Positions 9,135 to 17,152 of a stretch of DNA of 64,000 bases are shown here, in pieces; within the stretch, counting starts at the first letter, position 1, and each line of letters begins with the position of its first letter. The stretch is from an uncultured Dysgonomonas sp. GTDB lineage: Bacteria; Bacteroidota; Bacteroidia; Bacteroidales; Dysgonomonadaceae. Made by a program: the position numbers and the translations under genes. The DNA lies in contig NZ_LT599032.1 in NCBI RefSeq assembly GCF_900079725.1, positions 2,858,692 to 2,922,691 on the forward strand. Direction: 5' to 3'. The notes beneath the pieces were generated by a model. The model did no database searches and was not told the DNA's origin. It saw only the letters and a program-made list of their open reading frames with translations.

Positions 9135-10214
9135 ATGAAATCATTTTTTATTGGAAATCTGGAAGTAAAACTTCCTGTTATTCAAGGTGGAATGGGTGTC
9201 GGTGTATCCCTGTCCGGATTAGCATCGGCTGTTGCCAACGAAGGAGGTATCGGCGTAATATCCTGTGCCGGGTTAGGCTTAATTTATCACAAATCGCCCG
9301 GAGACTATCTAAGCAAATGTATTTCCGGACTAAAAGAAGAAATTCAAAAAGCAAGAGAGAAAAGTAAAGGCATAATCGGTGTAAATATTATGGTTGCCCT
9401 TACCAACTATGCAGACATGGTAAAAACATCGATTGCTGAAAAAGTGGATGTTATATTTGCCGGTGCAGGTCTTCCCTTCGATTTACCCTCCTTCCTGACC
9501 GATGATAGTAAAACAAAACTCGTACCGATTGTTTCTTCTTCAAGAGCAGCCAAAATAATATGTGACAAATGGAAAAACAACTATGGTTATTTACCCGACG
9601 CCATTGTTGTTGAAGGCCCTAAAGCCGGAGGCCATCTAGGCTTCAAGGTGAATCAGCTTGATGATGAACAATATTCTTTGGAACATCTTATCCCCGAAGT
9701 GGTAAGCATCACTGATATGTATAAAGACGAAAAAAATATACCGGTAATTGCTGCAGGGGGAATCTCCTCGGGAAAAGACATACTTCGCTTTATCGAAATG
9801 GGTGCTTCAGGTGTTCAAATGGGAACTATATTTGTTACCACCAATGAATGTGATGCTTCCGAGACATTTAAAAATGTCTTCGTAAAGGCAACACAAGAAG
9901 ATATAAAGATCATACAAAGTCCTGTAGGGATGCCTGGTAGAGCCATTAATGGCGAGTTTATTCAGAGTGTGGAAAATGGCAATGAGACACCCAAAAGTTG
10001 CCCCTTCCATTGCATAAAGACATGTGACTATACCAAAAGTCCCTATTGTATTGTTCAATGCCTTTATCAGGCAGCAAGAGGTAATATGAAAAAAGGTTAC
10101 GCTTTCACTGGCATTAATGTACACCTGTCTCAGAAAATATCAAGTGTAAAAGAAGTTATATCTAATCTCAAAGCTGAATTCTTGAATGCAGCATTAGAAA
10201 AGGCAAGGGTATAA
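9135..10214 (+). CDS. Nitronate monooxygenase-family FMN flavoenzyme (2-nitropropane dioxygenase/FabK-like)
   Basis: A 359-residue TIM-barrel flavoprotein. KLPVIQGGMGVGVSLSGLA at residues 13-31 is the typical start of the NMO/FabK family. VIFAGAGLPFDLPSF and PVIAAGGISSGKDILRFIE with GASGVQMGTIFVTT form the FMN phosphate-binding region. The C-terminal CPFHCIKTCDYTKSPYC segment, with four cysteines, is typical of the Bacteroidota/Firmicutes subgroup whose physiological substrate is unsettled. Possible roles are oxidation of toxic nitronates or an enoyl-ACP-reductase-like reaction. The gene is monocistronic and no fatty-acid synthesis neighbours are present. Confidence 0.85.
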   Translation: MKSFFIGNLEVKLPVIQGGMGVGVSLSGLASAVANEGGIGVISCAGLGLIYHKSPGDYLSKCISGLKEEIQKAREKSKGIIGVNIMVALTNYADMVKTSIAEKVDVIFAGAGLPFDLPSFLTDDSKTKLVPIVSSSRAAKIICDKWKNNYGYLPDAIVVEGPKAGGHLGFKVNQLDDEQYSLEHLIPEVVSITDMYKDEKNIPVIAAGGISSGKDILRFIEMGASGVQMGTIFVTTNECDASETFKNVFVKATQEDIKIIQSPVGMPGRAINGEFIQSVENGNETPKSCPFHCIKTCDYTKSPYCIVQCLYQAARGNMKKGYAFTGINVHLSQKISSVKEVISNLKAEFLNAALEKARV

Positions 10215-10332
10215 GCAAGCAAAGGTTGGTAGCATATTCTTTCCATTATACCATCTTTATTATACTGTCCCTATAAAGGATATACCTTCTTTTGAACTTT
10301 TTAAAAAGACAGGGCAGGTAGTAATTTAAGCC

Positions 10333-10436
10333 ATCAGTTGTTTGGTATCAACTGATATTATATAATTAATTAAAACTGTTTCATTGATCGTGAAACAGTA
10401 AAAATCAAAAAGTTACTGTTATTCAAATGTAACAGT
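10333..10436 (+). promoter_or_regulatory. Three tandem hairpins in the 5' leader of the DEAD-box helicase gene
   Basis: Stem-loops follow each other: ATCAGTTG-N8-CAACTGAT at 10333-10356, ACTGTTTCA-N7-TGAAACAGT at 10375-10399, and ACTGTTA-N8-TAACAGT at 10415-10436, ending 14 bases before the start codon. The last two share ACTGTT/AACAGT halves, so the left half of one can pair with the right half of the other. Leaders that refold with temperature are known for cold-shock genes; that role here is inference. Confidence 0.4.
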
Positions 10437-10449
10437 TCAAAATTTAAAC

Positions 10450-11565
10450 ATGACATTTAAAGAATTAAATATTATTGAGCCCGTTTTGAAGGCTCTGAAT
10501 GAAAAAGGATATACACATCCGACGCCGATACAACAGCAGGCTATAGCTCCTGCACTGGATAATCGCGATATACTCGGCTTGGCACAAACCGGTACAGGTA
10601 AAACTGCTGCATTTTCATTACCGATCATACAGCAATTACATTCAAACAAAGTACATAGTAAAAAAAGGGATATCAGAGCATTGATATTAACTCCTACCCG
10701 GGAGCTGGCAATTCAAATTAATGAAAACCTGAGAGACTATACTCTTTATACAGGTATACGCCACTGTGTGATATATGGAGGAGTGAAACAACATGCTCAG
10801 GTAAATGAACTAAAAGCAGGAGTAGATATATTAGTCGCTACTCCGGGGCGTCTGCTGGATTTAATGAATCAGAATATTATCAGCTTAAACTCTATTCGTC
10901 ATTTTGTGCTGGATGAAGCTGACCGTATGCTGGATTTGGGATTTGTTCACGACATCAAGCGTTTGCTGCCTAAGCTACCCAAAGAAAAGCAAACACTTTT
11001 CTTTTCAGCCACTATGCCTTCCTCTATAGCTGCTCTTTCACGCTCTATCTTACATCATCCGGTAAAGGTGGAGGTTGCTCCGGCTTCGTCGGTTGTTGAT
11101 ACGATAGACCAATATATTTATTTTGTGGAAAAACAAGAGAAAAAAGACCTGCTTATAACCTTATTGAGAAAAGACAAAAAGAAGTCTGCCCTTATATTTT
11201 CCCGCACCAAGCACGGGGCTGACAAGATAGTTCGGATACTTAGTCAATCGGGAATAGGCAGTGCAGCTATTCATGGAAATAAGTCTCAGAACGCAAGACA
11301 ACGAGCCTTATCCGATTTCAAATCTCATAAAATACAAACCCTGATAGCAACAGATATAGCAGCCAGGGGAATTGATATCGATCATCTGGAGTTGGTGATA
11401 AACTATGATCTGCCGGATGTAGCCGAAACTTATGTACACCGTATAGGACGTACAGGAAGGGCTGGCAACACGGGTACTGCCCTGACATTCTGTGCCCAGG
11501 ATGAGCAGGTTATGCTTCGGGATATTCAGAAGCTAACGGGTAAAAAGCTTGTTGTATCAAGCTAA
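10450..11565 (+). CDS. DEAD-box ATP-dependent RNA helicase (RhlE-like)
   Basis: A 371-residue helicase core with almost no C-terminal tail. In order it shows the Q motif (HPTPIQQQAI), motif I AQTGTGKT, Ia PTRELA, Ib TPGR, motif II DEAD, motif III SAT, motif IV IFSRTK, motif V ATDIAARGID and motif VI HRIGRTGRAG. These proteins unwind short RNA duplexes in ribosome assembly and at low temperature. The tail normally used for RNA targeting in RhlE proteins is missing, so the protein stops soon after the RecA2 fold. It is followed by a small gene at 11590 and a cold-shock-domain gene at 11970, making a cold-adaptation cluster. The leader carries three hairpins. Confidence 0.93.
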   Translation: MTFKELNIIEPVLKALNEKGYTHPTPIQQQAIAPALDNRDILGLAQTGTGKTAAFSLPIIQQLHSNKVHSKKRDIRALILTPTRELAIQINENLRDYTLYTGIRHCVIYGGVKQHAQVNELKAGVDILVATPGRLLDLMNQNIISLNSIRHFVLDEADRMLDLGFVHDIKRLLPKLPKEKQTLFFSATMPSSIAALSRSILHHPVKVEVAPASSVVDTIDQYIYFVEKQEKKDLLITLLRKDKKKSALIFSRTKHGADKIVRILSQSGIGSAAIHGNKSQNARQRALSDFKSHKIQTLIATDIAARGIDIDHLELVINYDLPDVAETYVHRIGRTGRAGNTGTALTFCAQDEQVMLRDIQKLTGKKLVVSS

Positions 11566-11589
11566 TATTAAACATTAAAAAAAACGAAT

Positions 11590-11829
11590 ATGGGAGCAAA
11601 ACAAAAATCTTCAACAAATAAGAAGGAAGGGGAAATAACCCGTTCGGAAAGAACATCGGTAAACCAGCAAGCTGAATTGATACTAAAGAACATCAAGGAG
11701 AAAGCCGGGGCTGTTGTTCGTGTGGCAATTACCAGTAGAACAACAATCGAACTTCCGGCATATCTCTCGCAAGCAGAGGTGGATGCACGCGTGGAAAACT
11801 ATCTTAGATTACATGCTTCTAAGATATAA
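11590..11829 (+). CDS. Hypothetical 79-aa protein in cold-shock cluster
   Basis: A small soluble protein starting 24 bases after the helicase stop, so probably co-transcribed. The N-terminal 25 residues are Lys/Ser/Thr-rich and disordered. The rest (AELILKNIKEKAGAVVRVAI, then ELPAYLSQAEVDARVENYLR) predicts an alpha-beta-alpha layout. No known domain was recognised. Its position between an RNA helicase and a cold-shock protein suggests a role with RNA, but that is context only. Confidence 0.6.
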   Translation: MGAKQKSSTNKKEGEITRSERTSVNQQAELILKNIKEKAGAVVRVAITSRTTIELPAYLSQAEVDARVENYLRLHASKI

Positions 11830-11969
11830 GTCCGTTCAGAATATTTTCCTAGCGAATAAGATCAAACCAGAAAAACGATGAATTCGCAATCGGTCTGCTC
11901 TTTCGAATCTTAAAACAAGAGCGAAATAAACATACCCTTTAATCCAAAATAAAGATTTTAAGAATAAAT

Positions 11970-12404
11970 ATGGCGAGTACATTTAATAAAAAAGAGATAG
12001 AAAAAAAGAAACAACAAAAAAGAAGAGAGAAAGAACAAAAAAGGGAAGAAAGAAAAAATAATCCTGCCGATTCTTTTGAGGATATGATTGCTTATGTGGA
12101 TGAAAACGGAGTTATAACCAATACTCCTCCTGATCCTACTAATAAACGAAAAATCAAGATCGAAAGTATCGCTGTTTCTACACCGAAAAAAGAAGATATG
12201 GAAGATCCCATATTGAATGGCCGTGTAGAACATTTTAATCCCGACAAAGGGTATGGTTTTATTAAACATACAGGAAGTACGGATAAATATTTTTTCCATG
12301 TCAGTAGTGCTCCAGCCTCCATAAAAGAAGGAAATCCGGTATCATTCGAGTTGGAACGTGGCAAGAAAGGGATGAATGCTATTAATATTAGGCTTGTCAA
12401 TTAG
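11970..12404 (+). CDS. Cold-shock-domain protein with basic N-terminal extension
   Basis: A 144-residue protein. Residues 1-30 are very rich in Lys, Arg and Glu, a likely single long charged helix. Residues 78-143 form a cold-shock domain with KGYGFI (RNP1) and YFFHVS (RNP2), ending in the beta-strand GMNAINIRL. Such proteins bind single-stranded nucleic acid and melt mRNA structure. The charged N-terminal extension is common in Bacteroidota members and absent from the 70-residue CspA type. It lies 140 bases after the small hypothetical gene and converges with the RRM gene across the shared terminator at 12482-12512. Confidence 0.9.
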   Translation: MASTFNKKEIEKKKQQKRREKEQKREERKNNPADSFEDMIAYVDENGVITNTPPDPTNKRKIKIESIAVSTPKKEDMEDPILNGRVEHFNPDKGYGFIKHTGSTDKYFFHVSSAPASIKEGNPVSFELERGKKGMNAINIRLVN

Positions 12405-12481
12405 CTGTCAACTTATATAAAAAGTGGATGCAGAACTAAATACAGACTTTTCTTCAAAGAAAAATCTATCTGAATACAAAA

Positions 12482-12512
12482 AATAAGGTAGCCCCACCGG
12501 AGCTACCTTATT
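12482..12512. terminator. Bidirectional terminator between cold-shock and RRM genes
   Basis: AATAAGGTAGC pairs perfectly with GCTACCTTATT across a 9-base loop, with A/T-rich flanks on both sides. It sits between two convergent genes. Confidence 0.7.
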
Positions 12513-12537
12513 GTATATCGAATCTGTCAAAAACGTA

Positions 12538-12837
12538 TCAATATCTGTTGTTATAACCACCCCTATTATTTGCGTAAGAGTTGTTACTTTTTTCCTGACG
12601 GGGTCTTGCTTCAGAAACAGAAATAGTTCTTCCGTCATATTCAGCTCCGTTCAATTCTGAGATTGCTTTATTAGCTTCTTCGCTGTTATCCATTTCAACA
12701 AATCCGTAACCTTTAGATCTGCTGGTATTACGGTCCATAATAACTTTAGCTGAATTGATCGCTCCATACTCCTCAAAAAGAGTGTTTAAATCGGTATCGT
12801 TAACATCGTAACTCAAACCTGCAATAAAAATGTTCAT
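12538..12837 (-). CDS. RRM-domain RNA-binding protein
   Basis: A 99-residue protein made of one RNA recognition motif plus a short glycine/asparagine/arginine-rich tail (NNSYANNRGGYNNRY). RNP2 is IFIAGLSYD at residues 3-11 and RNP1 is KGYGFVEM at about 43-50. Short RRM proteins of this kind are cold- or stress-linked RNA-binding proteins in Bacteroidota and cyanobacteria. It lies convergent to the cold-shock-domain gene and shares a terminator with it. A broken paralogue lies at 1497-1700. Confidence 0.92.
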   Translation of the reverse strand: MNIFIAGLSYDVNDTDLNTLFEEYGAINSAKVIMDRNTSRSKGYGFVEMDNSEEANKAISELNGAEYDGRTISVSEARPRQEKSNNSYANNRGGYNNRY

Positions 12838-13354
12838 TGTAAAAAAATTATAAAATAAATAATCAGATGAGAATTACGGCAAATAAGCACTTTAAACTAA
12901 AAACTCGTGGAATTGAAGGATAAATATGAAATCTGGAATAAAAACTCAAATATTTAAAGCAAAGATACGGTTAAATATATAGATACCACTATGTTTATGC
13001 TTTAAAATATTGAGATAGTGTTAATTGTTGTCTTTTTCATATGCATAATACGTAATTTTAACTAACAATCGAAACCTAATTTTATATTCAGAGTAATTTT
13101 TTACTATTTATATCTAAATTGGACTTTTGATAAAAGACAGATTATTTTATTTTTGCTTTATATAGACCTTTCTCTATTCGGGAAGTAAGCCTTTACAGAT
13201 CCAAACTCCGGTATGGGTATCCAACGGTATTTATAAATGCAATAAATACTTATTTTATCGGAAAGGATGAGTGGTAAAAAATATTTGTATTTTTAAGATG
13301 AAATTAGTCATTGCCTATAAATAGCGGGCATGACATAAATACTCGATCAAAGAT
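12838..13354. other. AT-rich divergent intergenic region
   Basis: About 520 bases between the RRM gene and the RelA/SpoT-domain gene. The RRM gene probably has its long 5' leader here, as cold-shock genes often do. A near-match to a -7 box (GCTTATTTG on the minus strand) is near 12880. No convincing gene or hairpin was seen. Confidence 0.3.
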
Positions 13355-14389
13355 ATGAATGACAAGCTAATCGATGAAACTGTTAAGAGGTATATCAGAG
13401 AATACGACCGTTATAAAAAACTGGCTGATATAGTTTTTAGTATGTGTCAAAACATAGTCCAGAAAAACCTGACTATACGGGCTACCGTCCAACATCGGGC
13501 AAAGAGTCCGGCAAGCCTGGCCGAAAAATTAAGAAAAACCAATAAATATAAATCGGTAGATAGTGTATTTGAGGGTATAAGTGATCTGGCGGGCGTACGT
13601 ATTATCACTTATCAGGAAGTAGATCGGGCTAAGGTAGTAAATGAAATCAAACAGATATTTGTCGGCAAGTTTGAAAAGCCTATCAGAATAGAGGTTAAAG
13701 ATAAAAACGGGGATAACGGCAAATACTATAAAGCTACACATTGCCAGGTAGCTTTACCTTCAGAATATTTAATTGAAAATTTCAACTTAAAAAACACAAC
13801 TTGTGAAATACAGGTCTGCAGCCTTTTATCTCATGTATATAATGAGATAGAGCATGATTTGCAATATAAGCCACGTACGGGAAATTTATCTAATGAGGAG
13901 AAACTACTGATCGATCAATTGGCTTTAATTACCGAATCGGGAGACACTGTTATTCGAAAACTTTTAGAGGCTACAAATGACAGGCTGAAAAAGCATAAAG
14001 GAGAGTTTGTAGATGTGCATGATTTTGCTGTCCGGATGGGAGAATTGTTAAAAGTCGGGGAATCTTTCTCGAATAATGCAGGGTTATTATATGATCAATT
14101 CGTCAGTATGAGACTAAATTCACCTGAAACAATTATGTCTACTCTACTAAATCATGGGGAGGATCTTGTTGATGCAGCTATCCAGCAATATGAGATATTC
14201 TCCCAATATATTGCTACCAGAAAAATCAATATTACAATAGATAAAAATTCGTCTGACTTATTGTTGCTATTATTGTTGAGAAAGAAAGTTGCTGTAATAT
14301 TAAAGGATAATACATTTATTTCTGAAAATAACAGGACATTGCGTTTAAGACAAATTGCACAGCTTTATCAGGATATGCTGTTGACGTAA
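13355..14389 (+). CDS. RelA/SpoT-domain protein (putative small alarmone synthetase)
   Basis: A 344-residue protein with a nucleotidyltransferase-type RelA/SpoT synthetase domain in the first ~200 residues. HRAKSPASLAEKL at residues 47-59 and DLAGVRIITY at 77-86 are the ATP- and GDP/GTP-binding motifs. EIQVCSLLSHVYNEIEHDLQYKP near 150-172 is the conserved ExQ...H...EIEHDL block. There is no HD hydrolase domain and no TGS/ACT regulatory domain. The remaining ~140 residues are helical and unassigned. Stand-alone synthetases make (p)ppGpp or (p)ppApp under stress; some relatives are toxins. No antitoxin-like gene lies next to it, so a housekeeping or stress role is favoured. Confidence 0.8.
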   Translation: MNDKLIDETVKRYIREYDRYKKLADIVFSMCQNIVQKNLTIRATVQHRAKSPASLAEKLRKTNKYKSVDSVFEGISDLAGVRIITYQEVDRAKVVNEIKQIFVGKFEKPIRIEVKDKNGDNGKYYKATHCQVALPSEYLIENFNLKNTTCEIQVCSLLSHVYNEIEHDLQYKPRTGNLSNEEKLLIDQLALITESGDTVIRKLLEATNDRLKKHKGEFVDVHDFAVRMGELLKVGESFSNNAGLLYDQFVSMRLNSPETIMSTLLNHGEDLVDAAIQQYEIFSQYIATRKINITIDKNSSDLLLLLLLRKKVAVILKDNTFISENNRTLRLRQIAQLYQDMLLT

Positions 14390-15023
14390 AAGGTAATAAG
14401 ATATTTTACGAGCTAGCACATATGAAATAACAGCTTAAAGGAATATACAAAACGGACATAATCAGCTTATTTATATTGTCTAGGTATTCAATATATTTGA
14501 ACCGAATATTACCCGAATCTTACAATTAGGAAGTAAAGAAAGTCTCTATTAATCGCTTTTCTTTAATTTTGTTTTAATCCATAGAAATATTATCTATTGG
14601 CAAAAAGGAGTGTTTGTTTTTATCTTTTATTTCGGTCATAGATGTACATAAATTACTGTAAACTGATGATTTTTGTAGGTTTTTCTGCTCGATGTTTTTA
14701 TGATTATCTGTTTGTTACAAACACTTGATTAAGCTTCCTGCATCTCAAATTATTATCTTGAGCCGTTTTTTTTGTAAAGTTTTTGAGATCATAAATAACC
14801 TGATTCCATATGGGTGTATAGCCAGCCAAGCTGTCATTATGTCATTTTTTATATTTGATATATACATGAAATAATGTTCTTAAATAAGATATTGGATAAA
14901 TTTATTTATACATGGTTAATTATTGTTAATCAAATAGATGGCCCCACTTATTTTGGCATTGGATTTGATTTATCAATTATGTAGTATTACTTATGTCAAA
15001 CTAAAATAATGGAGGATTAAGTT
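14390..15023. other. Long AT-rich upstream region of the HSP20 gene
   Basis: About 630 bases with no open frame of interest. A weak CTCAA-N9-TTGAG hairpin followed by a T run near 14743-14778 could end a transcript. The stretch just upstream of the HSP20 gene (about 14940-15023) presumably carries its stress promoter, but I could not identify a consensus box. Confidence 0.25.
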
Positions 15024-15461
15024 ATGTCATTAGTTAGATTTAGAGACAATTTCCCAACATTATTCGATCGCTTCTTTGAAAATGATTGGTTTGATTTGGG
15101 AAACCGTAGTTATTCTACGACAAACACAACATTGCCATCTGTAAATATCAAGGAAGGTAACGAAAATTTTGAGGTAGAAGTTGCCGCCCCTGGCTTTTGC
15201 CGGGAAGATTTCAAAGTTGAACTCAGCCATGATCTTCTTACTGTTTCATCAGATAAAAAAGTAATGAATGAAACTAAAGATGATCAGCAATTTACCCGCA
15301 GAGAGTTCAGTTATCAGTCATTTAGCCGCTCCTTTACACTACCCAATATTGCCGATAGTGAAAAGATTGAAGCTAAATATGAAAACGGAATTTTAAAAAT
15401 AGTTATACCGAAGAAAGATGGTGCTAAGTCCAATCCTGTTCGTCAGATTTTAATTGAATAG
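15024..15461 (+). CDS. HSP20/alpha-crystallin small heat-shock protein
   Basis: A 145-residue protein with the usual Bacteroidota layout: an N-terminal arm (SLVRFRDNFPTLFDRFF), an alpha-crystallin domain from about residue 38 (LPSVNIKEGNENFEVEVAAP), the conserved YENGILKIVIPK, and the C-terminal VRQILIE, which contains the IxI/V-type anchoring motif. Small heat-shock proteins form oligomers that hold unfolding proteins. A GGAGG-like sequence (ATGGAGGAT) lies about 12 bases before the ATG, an unusually clear ribosome-binding site for this genome. The gene is followed by two strong hairpins. Confidence 0.94.
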   Translation: MSLVRFRDNFPTLFDRFFENDWFDLGNRSYSTTNTTLPSVNIKEGNENFEVEVAAPGFCREDFKVELSHDLLTVSSDKKVMNETKDDQQFTRREFSYQSFSRSFTLPNIADSEKIEAKYENGILKIVIPKKDGAKSNPVRQILIE

Positions 15462-15469
15462 GTCCTTTC

Positions 15470-15505
15470 AATGCCGGGCATGGATTAGAGTCCCAGTCCG
15501 GCATT
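15470..15505 (+). terminator. Hairpin after HSP20 gene
   Basis: AATGCCGG pairs with CCGGCATT across a 20-base loop, starting 9 bases after the HSP20 stop. Confidence 0.55.
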
Positions 15506-15570
15506 CTTGAACCAAATAAACCTGTGAAATATAATTTTTTTAAGTGAGATATCAATAATTGAACTAAATC

Positions 15571-15594
15571 ACTAGCTTCTTTGAAGAAGCTAGT
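15571..15594 (+). terminator. Second perfect hairpin between HSP20 and lipoprotein genes
   Basis: ACTAGCTTCTT, then TG, then the exact reverse complement: an 11-bp stem. It lacks a clear T run, so it may be a terminator or an mRNA-stabilising structure. Confidence 0.45.
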
Positions 15595-15660
15595 TTACTG
15601 AATAGTTATCGCTTAATTAACAGTTTAGAATATTGTATAACGATAAAAATTAATAGGGTT

Positions 15661-16140
15661 ATGAAACAATTATTAATATTCGTTATTGCTTTGTCAATAT
15701 TGCTAACCGGGTGTGACAAAAACAAGAATGCAGCTACTCATGAAGATAATATTCCTGATACTTCTTCTATCGTAAAAGTAAATAAAGAATATGATGAGGA
15801 TGGGAACATTGTGAGCTACGACTCAACCTATTCTTTTTATTTTTCGAATATCAAAGGAAATACATTAATAGGTGATAGTATCTTCAATTTGTTCCAGGAT
15901 CGATTGTATCAAAAATATCCTTTTTTTCGGCAACAATATTTCTTTAATGATTTGTTTTTTCAGGATTCACTTTTGAAGTATGATTTTTATAAAAAAGATT
16001 TTTTCTCTAACCGGTTTAGAAATAATCGAAGGAAAATCGACAGCCTATTTTTACAAATGGATATTTTAAAAAATAATTTTTTCCAACATCAATTCAAAGG
16101 AGGTAATTATTCTTCTGTAGTTCCACCAACCAAGTATTAA
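15661..16140 (+). CDS. Putative lipoprotein, function unknown
   Basis: A 159-residue protein with a type II signal peptide: a short basic start, a hydrophobic stretch, and the lipobox LLTGC with Cys at about residue 18. The mature part begins with a disordered acidic linker. It then becomes unusually rich in Phe, Tyr, Asn, Asp and Lys (FYKKDFFSNRFRNNRRKIDS). No domain was recognised. It lies between two HSP20-fold genes, which hints at envelope stress, but nothing in the protein itself shows this. Confidence 0.7.
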   Translation: MKQLLIFVIALSILLTGCDKNKNAATHEDNIPDTSSIVKVNKEYDEDGNIVSYDSTYSFYFSNIKGNTLIGDSIFNLFQDRLYQKYPFFRQQYFFNDLFFQDSLLKYDFYKKDFFSNRFRNNRRKIDSLFLQMDILKNNFFQHQFKGGNYSSVVPPTKY

Positions 16141-16237
16141 ATTGAAAACATAAAAAATAGAAATATTATATTAAAAGCTCTAATTAAGGATATCTGAAAA
16201 CAACATTATCTTACGCAATAATTATTCTTTCAATAAC

Positions 16238-16271
16238 ACAACAGACTGGTCTAATTGTGGTGGACTGTTGT
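16238..16271 (+). terminator. Hairpin after the lipoprotein gene
   Basis: ACAACAG at 16238-16244 pairs with CTGTTGT at 16265-16271, and T-rich sequence follows. Confidence 0.45.
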
Positions 16272-16339
16272 TTATATCTATATTTTTACTTTGAATATTA
16301 AACTAATTGTTATGTATAAGTTAAAAGATAATTTTAATT

Positions 16340-16684
16340 ATGGAAGATTCTATTTTACAGTTTAATAATAATTCAAATTTTAGTTCAAATTTATATTCTG
16401 AGAATAAAGAACAATATGAGAATCTTTATAAAGAATGTTATCCGGTGGTCAGCTATACAAATCGGTCTCATGACTTTATTGTTGATCTTTTTGCCGCAGG
16501 GTTTAAAGACAATGAATTAAATGTCTTTGTTGATAATGGCATACTAAATGTGGAAGGACGACAATTATATTCAGGATCCCATTTTCTGCGAAGCATAAAG
16601 GTTCCCAACTATGTAGATTTACACCATTATTATTATCAAATAAAAAATGGGCATGTAAAAGTTATTTTCCCTATTGAAAAATAA
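16340..16684 (+). CDS. Divergent HSP20-fold protein
   Basis: A 114-residue protein. After a 30-residue Asn/Ser-rich start it shows HDFIVDLFAAGFKDNELNVF followed by VDNGILNVEGR and ends with YQIKNGHVKVIFPIEK. This parallels the alpha-crystallin pattern of the HSP20 gene at 15024 (FEVEVAAPGF, DLLTVSS, YENGILKIVIPK). The C-terminal IxI anchor is missing, so oligomer assembly is doubtful. It is probably a cut-down partner or regulator of the main small heat-shock protein; this is inference. A terminator follows directly. Confidence 0.65.
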   Translation: MEDSILQFNNNSNFSSNLYSENKEQYENLYKECYPVVSYTNRSHDFIVDLFAAGFKDNELNVFVDNGILNVEGRQLYSGSHFLRSIKVPNYVDLHHYYYQIKNGHVKVIFPIEK

Positions 16685-16709
16685 AAGCCTTCAATTTTAA
16701 GGCTTTTAT
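16681..16709 (+). terminator. Intrinsic terminator after the HSP20-fold gene
   Basis: ATAAAAGCCTT pairs with AAGGCTTTTAT around a 7-base loop, overlapping the stop codon and running into T-rich DNA. Confidence 0.75.
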
Positions 16710-17152
16710 TTTATCTATACCATTTTGTATATTGATTACTAATTAGTAAACAAATAAGGGATAAAGGAATAATTCTTTCAATTATTTGTGAAATAGATTA
16801 GTCAATAGATAATGAGGACATAAATTCTAACTAAGCATTCCAAAATATTTATTGTTGCATTATTGTGTAGATTGTTAACATTTTGATAGATCAACTCTTA
16901 GAAAGTATTTCAAACAATGATTTAAAGAGAACATCAAAATTGATTTGCAGATAAAAATGAGAGTCTTGCTCTAGAAGATGGAAGTTTACATTTGTGTCAG
17001 ATTTTAGTAAAGATAATTTCATGAATTATCTAAATAAGTAAGAAGTAAATATTTCTAAAAAAATATACTGAATGCATCTGGATTAAGGTTGGAGTTGTTA
17101 CTAGTATTATTACAGATATAGCTACGATAGCGACAATGGCGGAATTTTTTTG
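16710..17152. other. AT-rich intergenic region before the mobile region
   Basis: About 440 bases with no supported gene. A short plus-strand open stretch near 17070-17180 would give a hydrophobic peptide (VGVVTSIITDIATIATMAEF), but it has no start codon and may be a remnant. Confidence 0.25.

Noticed and set aside
13355-14389. Full-length Rel/SpoT bifunctional enzyme
   Set aside because: Only 344 aa, with the synthetase domain at the N-terminus and no HD hydrolase or TGS/ACT domains.
14940-15023. Sigma-54 promoter for the HSP20 gene
   Set aside because: TTGGCATTGG...TTTGAT looks similar, but the -12 GC element is missing, and this class is not expected to drive HSP20 in Bacteroidota.
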